Both the position numbers and the translations under genes were made by a program. DNA of 64,000 nucleotides from Nymphaea colorata. Its lineage: Eukaryota; Streptophyta; Magnoliopsida; Nymphaeales; Nymphaeaceae. The stretch covers positions 4,872,704-4,936,703 of the forward strand of contig NC_045139.1 of assembly GCF_008831285.2 (NCBI RefSeq), read 5' to 3'. Every line of letters begins with the position of its first letter. Within the stretch, counting starts at the first letter, position 1. Positions 12,830-24,270 of the stretch are shown piece after piece. The notes beneath the pieces are model-generated. The model made no database searches, had not been told where the DNA came from, and saw nothing but the letters and a program-made list of their open reading frames with translations.

Positions 12830-15800
12830 TCATTTTATGCATGTTATCAATGGAAACAGCAAAATACTACGGGCAAGAAATGAGGAGTTATGTCATGTTG
12901 TCTGTTTAAATAACTTCCTGCACTTTCCAGATTGAAGTATGAACCCATGAACAATTTTGCTTGCAATTCATGTTAAACGTTATGTTCTAAAGGATGCATA
13001 TATGATATCACACCAAAATTCACCACAGATAATGACAAAATTGAGAAATAACAAAGCAGGTTATTGGAGTTATGGGACACTCTTTCAAAGAATGCAAAGT
13101 TTCTACTAGCAAAGAACAAAAGGTTTTTTTGGAGAAAAAATTTTTGAAAATTCGTTCATAAAAAAGGAGATTAATTTGTTCAACAAAATGCCGATTGTAT
13201 TTGTTTTCATCAAACAAGCCCTTGCAAAAAAATATATAAAAGGAAGAAGGTCAACCTCTTGTCTGCACCACCTTTTTTTCCCTTTAAAAATGTCAATAAT
13301 GTGTTTATCTGCTCAAAAAACAATATGACAAACTCGAACAAATTCCATTTTTCAAATATTCTCCATTTGACTATTAAAACAAATCTATATGCTAACTGTA
13401 TGAGAGAAATTCTGACCTCTTCTGCAATCAAAGTTGAAGGACTGGTTGTTAATTTCCAGGATGGATCTACTTGAAGAGGCATTTGGCAATAAAAACAATA
13501 GGTTTCCCGCCAGTTAGAGACCGATTTTTACAACAATATGTGGATTTATTTTATTGTATATCATAATATATAGTACATATGATAATGAATTATTATATTG
13601 TTGGACAGAATAATGTGAATCTTGCGAATTGGCTGAATCGGCTAAGTCAACAAACAGTAAAGAGAGTGGAGTGGTTAGATATCTGAAGGGAATAATTGGG
13701 AACATTCTTATTTGTAAACAATAAAAAATGAAGTAGCAGATATACTTATAAATAGTTTGTATTTTGTTATAAATAGTTTGTATTTTGTTCCTTTTTGGAG
13801 GCCTTCTCCTCTGTTTGTAGGCCTTAAACTTTGTTCATTCTTTTATTTTATTTTATTTTATTTTTTACAATAAAGGAAGGGATTAAACAATATTTGCATG
13901 AGAAGCAACAGATATACAAACTTTCTATTTACAATGTGCAGATTGGTATGGGATATCCAGATAGCTGATCTTTTAGGACTTGTTTGACAAATGAAACAGT
14001 TTGAAGTATAAAGCTTGTTTGGGGGTTAGGCCCCCTAACTTTATTCTAACAAAATGGTCATATACAAGAGAAGGTCAGAAAAGACCTGAACAATAAGACA
14101 AATGATTTTGATCCAACCCTTCACCCAAAAAATGAAGACAACCATAACCTAGAAGCTATGAATATATATATTTTCAACCAAAAAATTTTGTATCCGCAAC
14201 TCCCAGCATAACCTCACGGTCTGGCAATAGTGAATGTATTAGAGAAGGAGAGAGAGAGAGAGTTGTAGGTAGGTGGAAAGTTTGTGAGTAGTTGGGCACA
14301 ATAAGATTGTTGGGTAACTGATCTAAAATTGTGAAACACACTTTTGGAAACATGGACTTTTCTTTTTTTTCCTTCTCAAGCATAAAAGAGGCATTGCTAA
14401 CGATCCCACGCACATTTTTTGTTGTTTCAACTTTCAATTGATTGGATACAAATAATGTCAAAAAATGTGGTTGATTCCATAAGTAAGAGAGAGACAAGGG
14501 GGAGTCAATGGTGTTATAGTTGAGATACAATCGAGCACCACCACCAGAGCTAGAAAATTTTGGCTAAGGGGTATTAGTTATGAAGTTTTAAATTTTTAAA
14601 GATAATCAATATATATATATACTGTCACACGTTAGAACTAGAGTGGTGGTTGAATATTGCATTCGGCATATTAGTCCCCATGATTTTAGGACTTTGATTT
14701 CTAATAAGAACTTGATTTTTTTGTTTATGCATGAATTACACTATGGTTTATGATCTTTACATCTCAAATCCATGGGTCTCAAGCTATCTTTGCATATTTG
14801 GGGCACAATAGCGATTTTAATTCATGGTTCACAAATTGTTGGTCTCAAGCTATCTTTGCATATTTGGGGCATAATAGGGATTTTAATTCATGGTTCTCAA
14901 ATCAACAATTTGTTATAACTATGGATTTTGAATACCTCATCTTAAATCCATCATAGAATCTAAAAATCCAACTGCCCTTGACCTATTATGATCTTTGATC
15001 CTTAGGATTTGAAACTCATAGATCTAAGTTCCCACTCTCTACCCTCCTATTTTCTGAAAGTATGTCACATCAAGTCTATGCGTCCAAAATTAAAGTAATC
15101 AAACACCCCCTCAAAGGTAGCGGAGCTACCATGGGGCTGGAGTGGGCAACTACCCACCCTAGCTTGTGTAAACCTTTGTAAAATTTTTATTTTATCATGT
15201 GTTGAAGTCAGGCTTAGCCATCTGAGGCATCACATTAGACTCAAACCAATGCTTTGTACTTTTAAGTGCACCCAATCAATTGCAATAATAAGATGAGTCA
15301 GTGCCCCTCAACTAAAACTTTTTGGCTTTGCTTATGCTCAAAGCTTTTTTTGAATAAATTTTTTGTTTCATGTAGTTCTCTAGAACGGACCACTTAAAAG
15401 GTTCTTCATATCCTTTAAAAAGAATGCTTAAATTATTCTCTTTTTTTTTTTGTGGCATTCTCTAAGATGTACTTGATGTGAGATATACTTATTATTTCAT
15501 GAAATAACTAGATGTTTTTGTGCCGACATAAAATCGAGAAAATCTCTTACAAATCTGAGAAGAAAGAAGAGAAACATTTCGATATTCTTTTTTCCTGTGA
15601 TTGACGCATGAGCATGCTGCAGAGATCATTTTTCAACAAATTATTCATTAAAATGATTTTCCTGTTCACCAAACCCTCTTTGTAAAATCAAAAAGCTGTA
15701 TGAAAATAAGGAAATAACAAATCAACTACTCATCTTTCAAGAATATTAAATAGACTCTCGACATTTCTCTATTACTCTCAAATCGCTGCTTCCAAATAAA

Positions 15801-16500
15801 AAAGGTTAATCTATAAGTATAATTTACACAAGTCTCTTTTTTTGGATCGTATTACACAAGTCCCTTTGTAGAAACAAAATATCTGAAAAACAAATTTATT
15901 TATTAAAAAAGGACCCTTCTTGTCCAACGACGGACGTGGCTCGTAAAACAAAATATTTTATTTAAAAGGGGATCCTGATCCGACAGCGAGGAACACGTCC
16001 TGATCCTTGTCTGACAGCAACGGCAGAGGGTCTTTATTTTTCTTTGTTTTTAATTATATATTTTGTTTTATAGGGTCCGTTGTCTCCTTAAATTAACATT
16101 TTTTTTGTTTGAAGACAGCAATTTAGAAATTATAGAGAGGACCTCGTCATGTCCCAGTTCCATAACAAAGTTCGATGGGCTATGGATAAAAAATGACCAA
16201 AATATCCTCAATAAAAAATAAAAGATAGGGTAAAAATGGGATGGGTTAAAAAAAATTCATAAAATGCTTGGTCAACGTCTAAGTTAAAAAATTTTAATCG
16301 ACCGGTCTCTGACTTTGTAGGTCAAGAGTTGGCAGACACAGACCGGGTTTAAAGTGAGCACTAAATGTTGCTGGACCCAAGTCCACCGAAAGATCTCTGG
16401 CATTGACAGTGGCCCACACTAGCTTCATTCCTAGGGTGTTTAATCTGTGTGTTGGGAACACACAGCCTAACTCATAACTTAGAAATCATTTTCATAATTG
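12830..16500. other. intergenic; end of MATE duplication unit
   Basis: Up to about 13215 the sequence matches 24330-24730, the downstream flank of the intact MATE gene. Beyond this no gene is recognised. A - strand open frame at 14174-14530 (118 codons) has no recognised domain. A degenerate MITE-like block lies at about 15110-15330. Confidence 0.5.
14775..14906. repeat. 66-bp tandem duplication
   Basis: Two adjacent, almost identical 66-bp units, each starting near ggtctcaagctatctttgca. The period is a multiple of three, so the local open frame is preserved, but I see no evidence that it is a gene. Confidence 0.9.
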
Positions 16501-16529
16501 AGTACCTATTTGTCAGACTTGTAAAGTTA

Positions 16530-17353
16530 GGCCTTGATCTATTTATTTGCGAATTTTTATTTTTTTTATTATAACTTTTTGAAAGTAAATGAATAGAAAA
16601 ATTTTACCTTTTAAAAGAAGTGAAACATTTGCCCAAAATAAATGTTTACCTTGCATCGATTGGCTTCTTAGAGTTTCACTATACCATATATAAATAATGC
16701 TCCTTGACATGCAATTATTGTGCAATCAAATACTTAAGGGTTTGAATATTTATCATCCTTCTAATTAGTTTCTAACTCAGAGCTTCTCTTCAAACTTATT
16801 TCCAATAAAAAAAATAATCCTCCAAGTTGAATATCCACTATCCTATAACAAAACTCCTCTTATACCGTAGTCTCACCTAGTCACTCATTAAAAATATATT
16901 TTATGTAATGTGACTGATGGGTTAGGTAAAATCTAGTCTTCAGCTAAATTTTCATAAATGCAATTCTTCTGAACTACAAACACAAAACAGTGGCTAGTTG
17001 ATGGGCATCACTTTCCATCCAAGTCATAAAACCCAGAAACTAAGAGCATAAAAAAAAAAAAAAGGAAGAGGGTGGGTCCTTCTTGGGGCACACTCTCCTA
17101 TAAAAATGTATAACATACTTTTAAGATAAATAAATAAAATAGATCCATGCTAAACCTCCCTGTTATAAAAAACCCTGTATAATGAGAAGAAAAAATTCGG
17201 TATGTATATATATCTATAATGATTTTGCACCTAAGCTTTCATTCTCATGTACAATTTTTCAACCACAAATATGTCCACATCCTTCTCTTTCAAGGATAAA
17301 TAACCTCCAAGATCTTCAAGCACTTCTGCACTCTGTAAAGTTTGAGATTAGTA
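16530..17353 (+). promoter_or_regulatory. 5' flank of intact MATE gene, duplicated
   Basis: This 0.8-kb stretch matches 6420-7131 upstream of the pseudogene, with blocks such as gacatgcaattattgtgcaa kept in both copies. It should include the promoter. No TATA box stands out clearly; a tataaaaaa run near 17164 is a weak candidate. Confidence 0.5.
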
Positions 17354-20300
17354 ATGGGGGAGGAGAAGGATGTTGCTCTGGAGGAATCCCTTCTATCTCC
17401 AGCTTTTGATGGAGAAAAGATCGTCGTCAAGGTCACTTCCGCAGACATGATCAACGAGGTCAAACTGCAGTTGCAGTTAGCAGGTCCACTGGCAGTCGCG
17501 AACCTTCTTCATAAATGCATACAGTTGACATCTATCATGTTCGTCGGCCATCTCGGAGCTCTTCCGCTTTCCGGTGTCTCCATAGCGACTTCCGTCGTCA
17601 ATGTCACCGGCTTCAGTTTGTTGGTATATGCGAGAAACATTGGCATAACTCTTATACGCATGAACACATTCAAAAATTTGAGATAGATGACATGAAAAAG
17701 GCAGCCACTTAGTTTGAGAAAAGTTTAATTGCCATTTGATCTGGTTCTGTGATAGATTATACCCAATATTCAGGAGATCCCTTTCTCAATTTAGACATGA
17801 TTTTGTGATTCCCAGCATGGTGTTTTTTTTCTTTTGATTAGGATAAGTTCAGATACATACAAAAAAGAATGCCACAAGAGGACTTTTCATAACGTCACCT
17901 ATACCAGTACGAATTTCAACACCATATGGAAATTTTCTTTTGTAGGTTTCAACCCTTGAAGATCTCAAGCGCCAACTCATGTCATCCAGCCTACCATCAC
18001 TGCAAGACCTCTGTCTGTCTTCCTCCCTGCATTGCTTTCTGATAAACTATTTCTCTTGGCGTTGACAGATGGGAATGAGCAGTGCACTGGACACATTGTG
18101 CGGACAGTCCCATGGAGCAAAGCAATATCACATTCTTGGTGCACACCTGCAGACAGCCATTCTTGTCCTCTCGATCCTCAGCATCCCCTTCTCTGTTCTC
18201 TTCGCCTTCACACAGCAGATTCTCATGGCGGCCGGGCAAGACCCGGAGATCTCGAGAGAAGCGGGGATTTACTGTAAGTGGCTGATCCCAAGTCTCTTCT
18301 CCTATGCCCTCTTGCAGTGCGAAACCAGATTTCTACAGGCCCAAAACATCGTCTTGCCTACGATGGTAAGCACCGGATTCTGCACGCTGCTGCATCTTTT
18401 CACCTGTTGGAGTCTGGTTTTCCGAACTGAGCTCGGCTTTAGAGGTACGAATTTCCTCATCTCTCTCCTTCCACGCCAGAACATCAGTCGGGAGTCAAAA
18501 TTGTTGGGCTGGATCGAGGATCCAGATCAACCGACAAAAAAGAAAAGCGCATGTTCTTTACAAAAATGAAAATGAACGGCTTTGATAAGTTTGGTGAACT
18601 AAAACTGAATTTTAAAGGGGAAAAAAAAGGCTGAAATTGAAGGACGCTTTTTTTCTTCTTTTTTTTGTGCTGGCTTTTGGGTATTACTCTTCTTGTTATT
18701 GAGGAGAGAGAAAGACAAAAAAAAGACAAAGTTATTGTTCTTCATTTATTCATCAAGTTATTGAGGAGAGAGAGAAAAAAAGAAAGAGTTATTGTTCTCC
18801 ATTTATTCTTGAAGTTATTGAGGAGAGAGAAAGAAAACAAAGAAACAGTTATTCTTAAAAGAAATAGTTATTGCTTCTCCATTGACTCTTGAAGGCTTGA
18901 AGCTATTAGAGAGATCAAGAGACAGAAAGAGATTGTGAAGGGAAAAGATTTTATTACTGTTTGGGTTTTTCTTCTATTTTTTTTCTCTTTGATTGTTAAA
19001 GATTAGGCAAGAGAAATAGGGTTTTTTGTTATTGGAAAATCATCAGTCTCAATTGAGTAATATTCTTCCGCTTTCTCCTGTTCATTTGCATCATTGCTTC
19101 TCTATTTTGACGATTCTTGAGCTTTTGGAGTGTAAGCATTATATATTGCTCTCTTGTAGCTGTTTCATATTACATAGTGGATTTATGGTTGGGTTGTTTC
19201 ATATTAAATAATGTATTTGTTGTCGGGTTGCTTTCAACCTTGTGGTTTTTACCTTTCATCTTGAAAAGGCTTTTCAAGTTAAAATTGGTGTTTCTCCCTT
19301 ACCTTGCTTGAGATTATCTTTTCATTGTTTGTTTCATTATTATGCATCATTATATATTTGTGAAATCTCTTAGATAATAAGGATTTTATTTTTGGAGCTT
19401 GGGTGGAAGAAGTATTTTGTGTTGCTTGTACATGAGATAGAAGTGCTTATTTAAGGGTTGTTTTGAGTCATCGCCTTCAATTGTAAAGTACAATCATTCG
19501 GATTGTGTCTGTTTTTACCGACAAAAATGTCATTATGCATATTCTTTTTGGCTCTACCACTTTATATGAGAAAAAATTACCACCATTAGATGTTACTGTA
19601 TATGAAACCGACCTTGAATTAACGAGGTTCCTTGCAGGTGCTGCGCTGGCCATTTCGATCTCTTACGGGGTAAATGCACTGCTGCTGGCAGCGTATATCA
19701 AAGTCTCTCCCGCATGCAAAAAGACTTGGACTGGTTTCTCAAAGCCTGCCCTTAGAAGCATTCTCAACTTTCTCAGACTGGCAACACCTTCAGCTGCCAT
19801 GCTCTGGTAATGTTCATTCAAGAATATATATATATATATAAAAGAGCGAGAGAGAGAGAGAGAGAATTGATCGCTGTTTGACCATCATATATTAAAATTG
19901 ATGAGAATGTGGAGACTAAGTTGAAAATACAAAGAAAAGAGAAAAAAGAAACAAATGAGTTTCTTTAAACAAGACACCTTGCCTCATTGAAGGGTAGTTT
20001 GACTATTAAACCACAAATTTGCTCATATATTTTACAACTTCTAGATGCCCTTTTGCTTAATATATATATATATATATATGTGTGTGTGAAAAACTAAAAT
20101 GTGCCAGCTATCTGAAGCAACTTTGCTGGGGATGTAAATAAGTTGGATTTAGCATTGGATCCATCTTTTTTACAACTTAAATAAATTCTTTGTAATTGGG
20201 TTGGCGTCGATCTCAAAATCGGACCCTCTTTTCTAAAACAGATATTTGGATCCGATAACCATAAGGCTGATCACTGATCAGCAAGATGTTTATTGAAGTC

Positions 20301-23300
20301 CGGTCAAATATTGAGTCTCGGTTTCACAGTTAGTTATGAAACTGCATTTCAAACTTGTAGTTGGTGAATGATCTAATCTGATTTGTTCTATAATCACACC
20401 CACTCAACGGATTCAAAACCAAATGGGTAATTGAATATACCAAATATCCAATTCATTTGTATCTCTACTTCCAGCTAGGGGCACAATCAACGCCGTAATT
20501 GCGTGCATTTTGTTAAAAAAAAAAAAAGTATTTGTTGAGGTAATTTGTTCTTAATTTGAAGGCCTCACATTGTTGAATTTCTTAAAAAGACTGCAGTTTT
20601 CTTCATAATCAGTCAACCAAGGTCCAACCTTTTAATTTTGCGTAGTTTGGGGTTCAGCATGGTTGAAGGTAATGTCAACACCACCGTCTCGTTGAATGTG
20701 TATTCCTTGTTGAGGCCATAAAAAGCGTTTCTCCAAGGAGAGGCGATATATTTAGAAGAAAATTGAAATCTGGATGCTGCTGGATGCAAGAACATAGTTA
20801 AATGCTACATAGACCATCATTAGATACATCATGAACAGTTGTTATACCATAAACCATTTGCTAGGGCTTCCGTTACGTAAAAATTTTACAGCTGGGTTTT
20901 AAATGTTTTATCATATGATAACATCTGGCAGCTACATCATGATATATATGTGAGCATGACTCTGGTTTTGTAGAGTCACCAACCATCTAACCAAGATTAT
21001 TCAATGTATTAGATTATTCAATGTATCATGATAGACAATTAAGAAAAAAGAAAAAGAAAAAAATGGTAGACATTTTTATCATTTAGCATTAGTTCTTACG
21101 TTTTTTTCAAGGTTTTCCTTCAACCATCCATCTATATTAAATGAACAAAGTAGCTGTATGACTCTCTATACTCAAAATCACTGTTCTCACATTTACATTG
21201 TCTGTATCTGTTCATTTACTTTACTCTTTTTGCAATTTGTCATCATTCTCACACCCTGTTGGAGCACATTATCAATGTCACTTCATCTACTTTCATCCCT
21301 TTGACCTTTTGTACACCCTGGTAGAGCACATTGTCGGCGTTTGTTCTTCTACTGTGTTCCTTTTGCCTTTCTGTCATCAATTTCACGGCTGAGATTTCGT
21401 TTGCTTTTTGTCTTCATTTTCACAGCTTAGAGTGGTGGGCCTTCGAGATCATGATCCTCATGTCTGGACTGCTCCCTAATGCCGAGCTCGAACTATCAGT
21501 GCTATCCATCACGTAAACTCATCTGCCCTACGACTCCCTTGTCTTATTGAATGTATGTGAAGTTCACATGATGAAGAAGCAGACAAAGTAAAATCCAACA
21601 TGCTAAACATTACTAACGGTCACGCTCTCTATGTGTAGCCTGAACACAAGCTGGGCTGTCTACACCATCCCAGCGGGCCTTGGTCAAGCTATAAGGTACA
21701 AACCAGTGATCAAGGACATTCAACTCTCTGTTATAATCTCTTCCTCGTTCTCCAATTCTGTATTGAATTTTTTCTTAATCTCCTTTCAGTACAAGGGTAT
21801 CAAACGAACTCGGTGCGGGAAAACAGCAAGCCGCGCGCCTAGCCGTATATGTCATGTTGCTTATAGTGGTGATAGAAGCTGCATTTGTTGCAATAACCAT
21901 AATTCTGGTTAGATCAGTCTGGGGATACGCCTACAGCGACGACAAAGAAGTCGTCAAATACATATCATATATGACGCCGCTGCTTGCAACTTCAACTTTC
22001 ATGGATGCAATCCAGTCTGTGCTTTCAGGTAAAAGAACTGAATACTAATCAGTTGTTATCATAGGAGCATTAATGTTATTTAAATTGGGAGATATGAGAC
22101 TATATGAATACTGCTATGAATACTGCCTTTCAGCTGTTGGATTTGATGAGGATAACATGTAAGTTATTGTGTCAAATTCCCCTCCGGGTTGGCGCAACAG
22201 ACTGGGCCGGGGGTTGGTAGGAGGCAAGTATTTGTCGACCTCCCGTGATGTCAATTTATTGTGTCATAAAGGGAGAGAATACTGATGTGTAAATGATGGC
22301 GAGAGTGTTACCCTGATGCACCAAAAGCATGCATATAAGTTATTGTGTCAAATTCCCGAAGAGGTTGGCACAACGGACTGGGCGGGGGTTGGTAGGAGGC
22401 CAATATTTGTGTCGAGACCTCCCGTGATGTCAATTTATTGTGCCTTAAAAGGAGAGAATACTAATGTGTAAGTTGAACGATAGTGAGAGTGTTAGCCTAA
22501 TGCACCAAAAGCAAGTTTGGTAGAGAGTGGGAAAAATGGTAGGGTCATTGACTCTTATAATGGAATACTCATCCTACTCAAAGGAAGTTATTGTCAAACT
22601 AAAACAACTGTTTAGCAACTGTTTTTGAATCCTTCCAAAAAGTTCTTACAAACATGATAAGTAACGAGTTACTTGATCCCTTCTAACACCAGGTTTTGTC
22701 AAAACTAGTTTTCTTTCAAAGCCACTTGATTTTGTTGTCACCCAAGCATACTGAAAACACTGTTCACATGCCGTTAGCTCGCAATTGAATGCCACATTCA
22801 AAAAATGATTTTACAAAAACCGGGTCTCGTCACCTGATTTTTTGACCAGTTTCCAGAATTTTTTTTTTTTGTTTTTGGTCTGGTGAAAGAACTGTAGTTG
22901 GTGAGGGGCATATAAAAAAGGTGCTTTAGTCCTTCGATCCTTTCCTTATCTTCATATCTTCAAGTTCAGCTTTGCATTTTTCTTTTCCACAATTGCGACC
23001 ACGTTTCCCATTTTGTATATCTAAGAATGTTTTCATTTATATGTAACTCTTCTTATGTAGTCATCTTTGATGTATTGGTTTCCCTAGGCGGGTTTGTTCT
23101 TTTCTATGCATCTCCAAAGGAAAATTCAGAAAAGCACTCAAACTTTTTATCATTTTGACCTTTAGGTATTGCTAGAGGCTGTGGTTGGCAAAAGTTTGGC
23201 GCATTGGTTAATATTGGAGCTTATTACATAGTGGGAGTGCCATCAGCGGCTTTTTTAGCATTTTTTTTCCATCTAAGTGGAAAGGTTAGTCTCCATATCT

Positions 23301-24270
23301 TTCTTCTCTTCAACTCTGTTACATTATGCAGAAAATATTATTTAAATTTACATTAATATTATTTATTATTAATGCACATTTGTGATGTATTTATCAACCA
23401 CAGGGGCTTTGGATAGGAATAATGTTTGGGACTTTCACGCAACTTGCCTTCTTTCTCTGCTTCACACTTTCTGGTGACTGGAAAAAAGAAGTAGCTTCTC
23501 CACTGAACCCACCTCTTATTATATTAATTAGTCACTCTCCCATCCTTCACTGTAATATGCATTTCATAACCTGTGTCCTTCTTGGTTTTCCAAAACTTAG
23601 AAAGTGACCCATCCAAGGTTCAGAAAATTTACAAAAAAGCTGCATAACTTTTAAGCAAATAATAGATCATCGATCAAGTTTTTAAGGGTGAGGATTGTTA
23701 GATTTTTAACATTTAAGAATGAGATCTGAAAGACCCACCTTTGGTTGAATATTTGATGCTTAACCGGCCTAGCTCGAACTCGACTCGGCTTGTCTTTGGG
23801 CCTAAGTGGCACTGTGCCTTCTAGCATGTTGTAGGACAATATCAAACTGCTCACTCTTCTTTCGTTACCGGCCCAGTTCGAACTCGACTCGACTCGTGTT
23901 TGTGCCTAAGCAGCACTGTGCCTTCTAGCATGTTGTAGGACAATATCAAACTGCTCACTCTTATTTCATTACCGGCCCAGCTCGAACTCGACTCAACTCG
24001 TGTTTGCGCCTAAGTAGCACTGTGCCTTCTAGCATGTTGTAGGACAATATCAAACTGCTCACTCTTCTTTCACATGCAAAAGCTTGGCAAGATGGATTGA
24101 TTCGTCGTGTCTGCAAACTGAATCTCATTCGGGAGAGGGAAATTAATTAGATCTCTTACACTTTGGCTCTGATTATCACATTTATGTTTCAGGCGAAGGA
24201 GATAGAAGACAAAGTTCAGGTCCTCAGCTTGTCAATGGAGTGTGAAGATCCTTTGATTAATACCAAATGA
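17354..24270 (+). CDS. MATE efflux transporter (DTX family), intact
   Basis: Nine exons: 17354-17623, 18069-18444, 19638-19806, 21426-21512, 21639-21695, 21790-22028, 23166-23284, 23404-23490 and 24193-24270. They total 1482 nt and encode 493 residues. All introns are GT..AG and the phases agree throughout. The protein has the length and landmarks of plant MATE transporters: SIMFVGHLG near residue 55, GMSSALDTLCGQ at the exon 1/2 join, CLEWWAFEIMILMSGLLPN across exons 3/4, and TRVSNELGAGK at the start of exon 6. Two MatE repeats and 12 membrane spans are expected. The family exports organic cations, flavonoids, alkaloids or organic acids by H+ or Na+ antiport at the plasma membrane or tonoplast; the substrate here cannot be told. 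Upstream lies a dead tandem copy. Intron 2 holds an LTR-like remnant, intron 6 two SINEs and intron 8 a tandem triplication. The start is the first ATG of exon 1, giving the normal hydrophilic N-terminus MGEEKDVALEES. Confidence 0.93.
18640..19510 (+). mobile_element. Copia-type LTR-like remnant in MATE intron 2
   Basis: Fossil. It shares positions 18820-19505 with 286-915 (roughly 80% by eye, same orientation). It carries the same U5-like stretch (gtggtttttacctttcatct, then a gttaaaat motif). No internal region is attached, so it is a solo-LTR-like or truncated piece. It is absent from the corresponding part of MATE copy 1, but that part was lost there, so relative age cannot be set from this alone. 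Confidence 0.5.
18690..18855. repeat. about 63-bp minisatellite in LTR-like remnant
   Basis: About two and a half head-to-tail units of gttattgaggagagagaaa followed by purine-rich sequence and an agttattgttct block. The copy at 286-360 has only one such unit, so this is a local expansion. Confidence 0.75.
20129..20470. mobile_element. MITE-like element in MATE intron 3
   Basis: It begins ggatgtaaataagttggat and ends atccaattcatttgtatctc, an imperfect inverted repeat about 20 bp long, around an AT-rich body with atttggatccg-type blocks. It encodes nothing. No clear target duplication was seen. Confidence 0.55.
22158..22515 (+). mobile_element. two head-to-tail SINE-like copies
   Basis: In MATE intron 6, two copies of about 175 bp (starting near 22158 and 22327) share ggttggcgcaac with cagactgg/cggactgg (A-box-like) and a gtcgagacctcccg block (B-box-like, clearest in the second copy), then a shared tail ending atgcaccaaaagca. 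The spacing of the two boxes fits a tRNA-derived pol III promoter. The flanking ttattgtgtcaaattccc precedes both copies. Confidence 0.6.
23760..24068. repeat. 103-106-bp tandem triplication in MATE intron 8
   Basis: Three adjacent units begin near 23760 (accggcct...), 23866 (accggcccagtt) and 23970 (accggcccagct). Each contains ctcgaactcgactc and ends with the shared block gttgtaggacaatatcaaac then tgctcactctt. Copy 1 of the gene has at most one unit (12530-12600), so the expansion came after the duplication. Confidence 0.9.
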
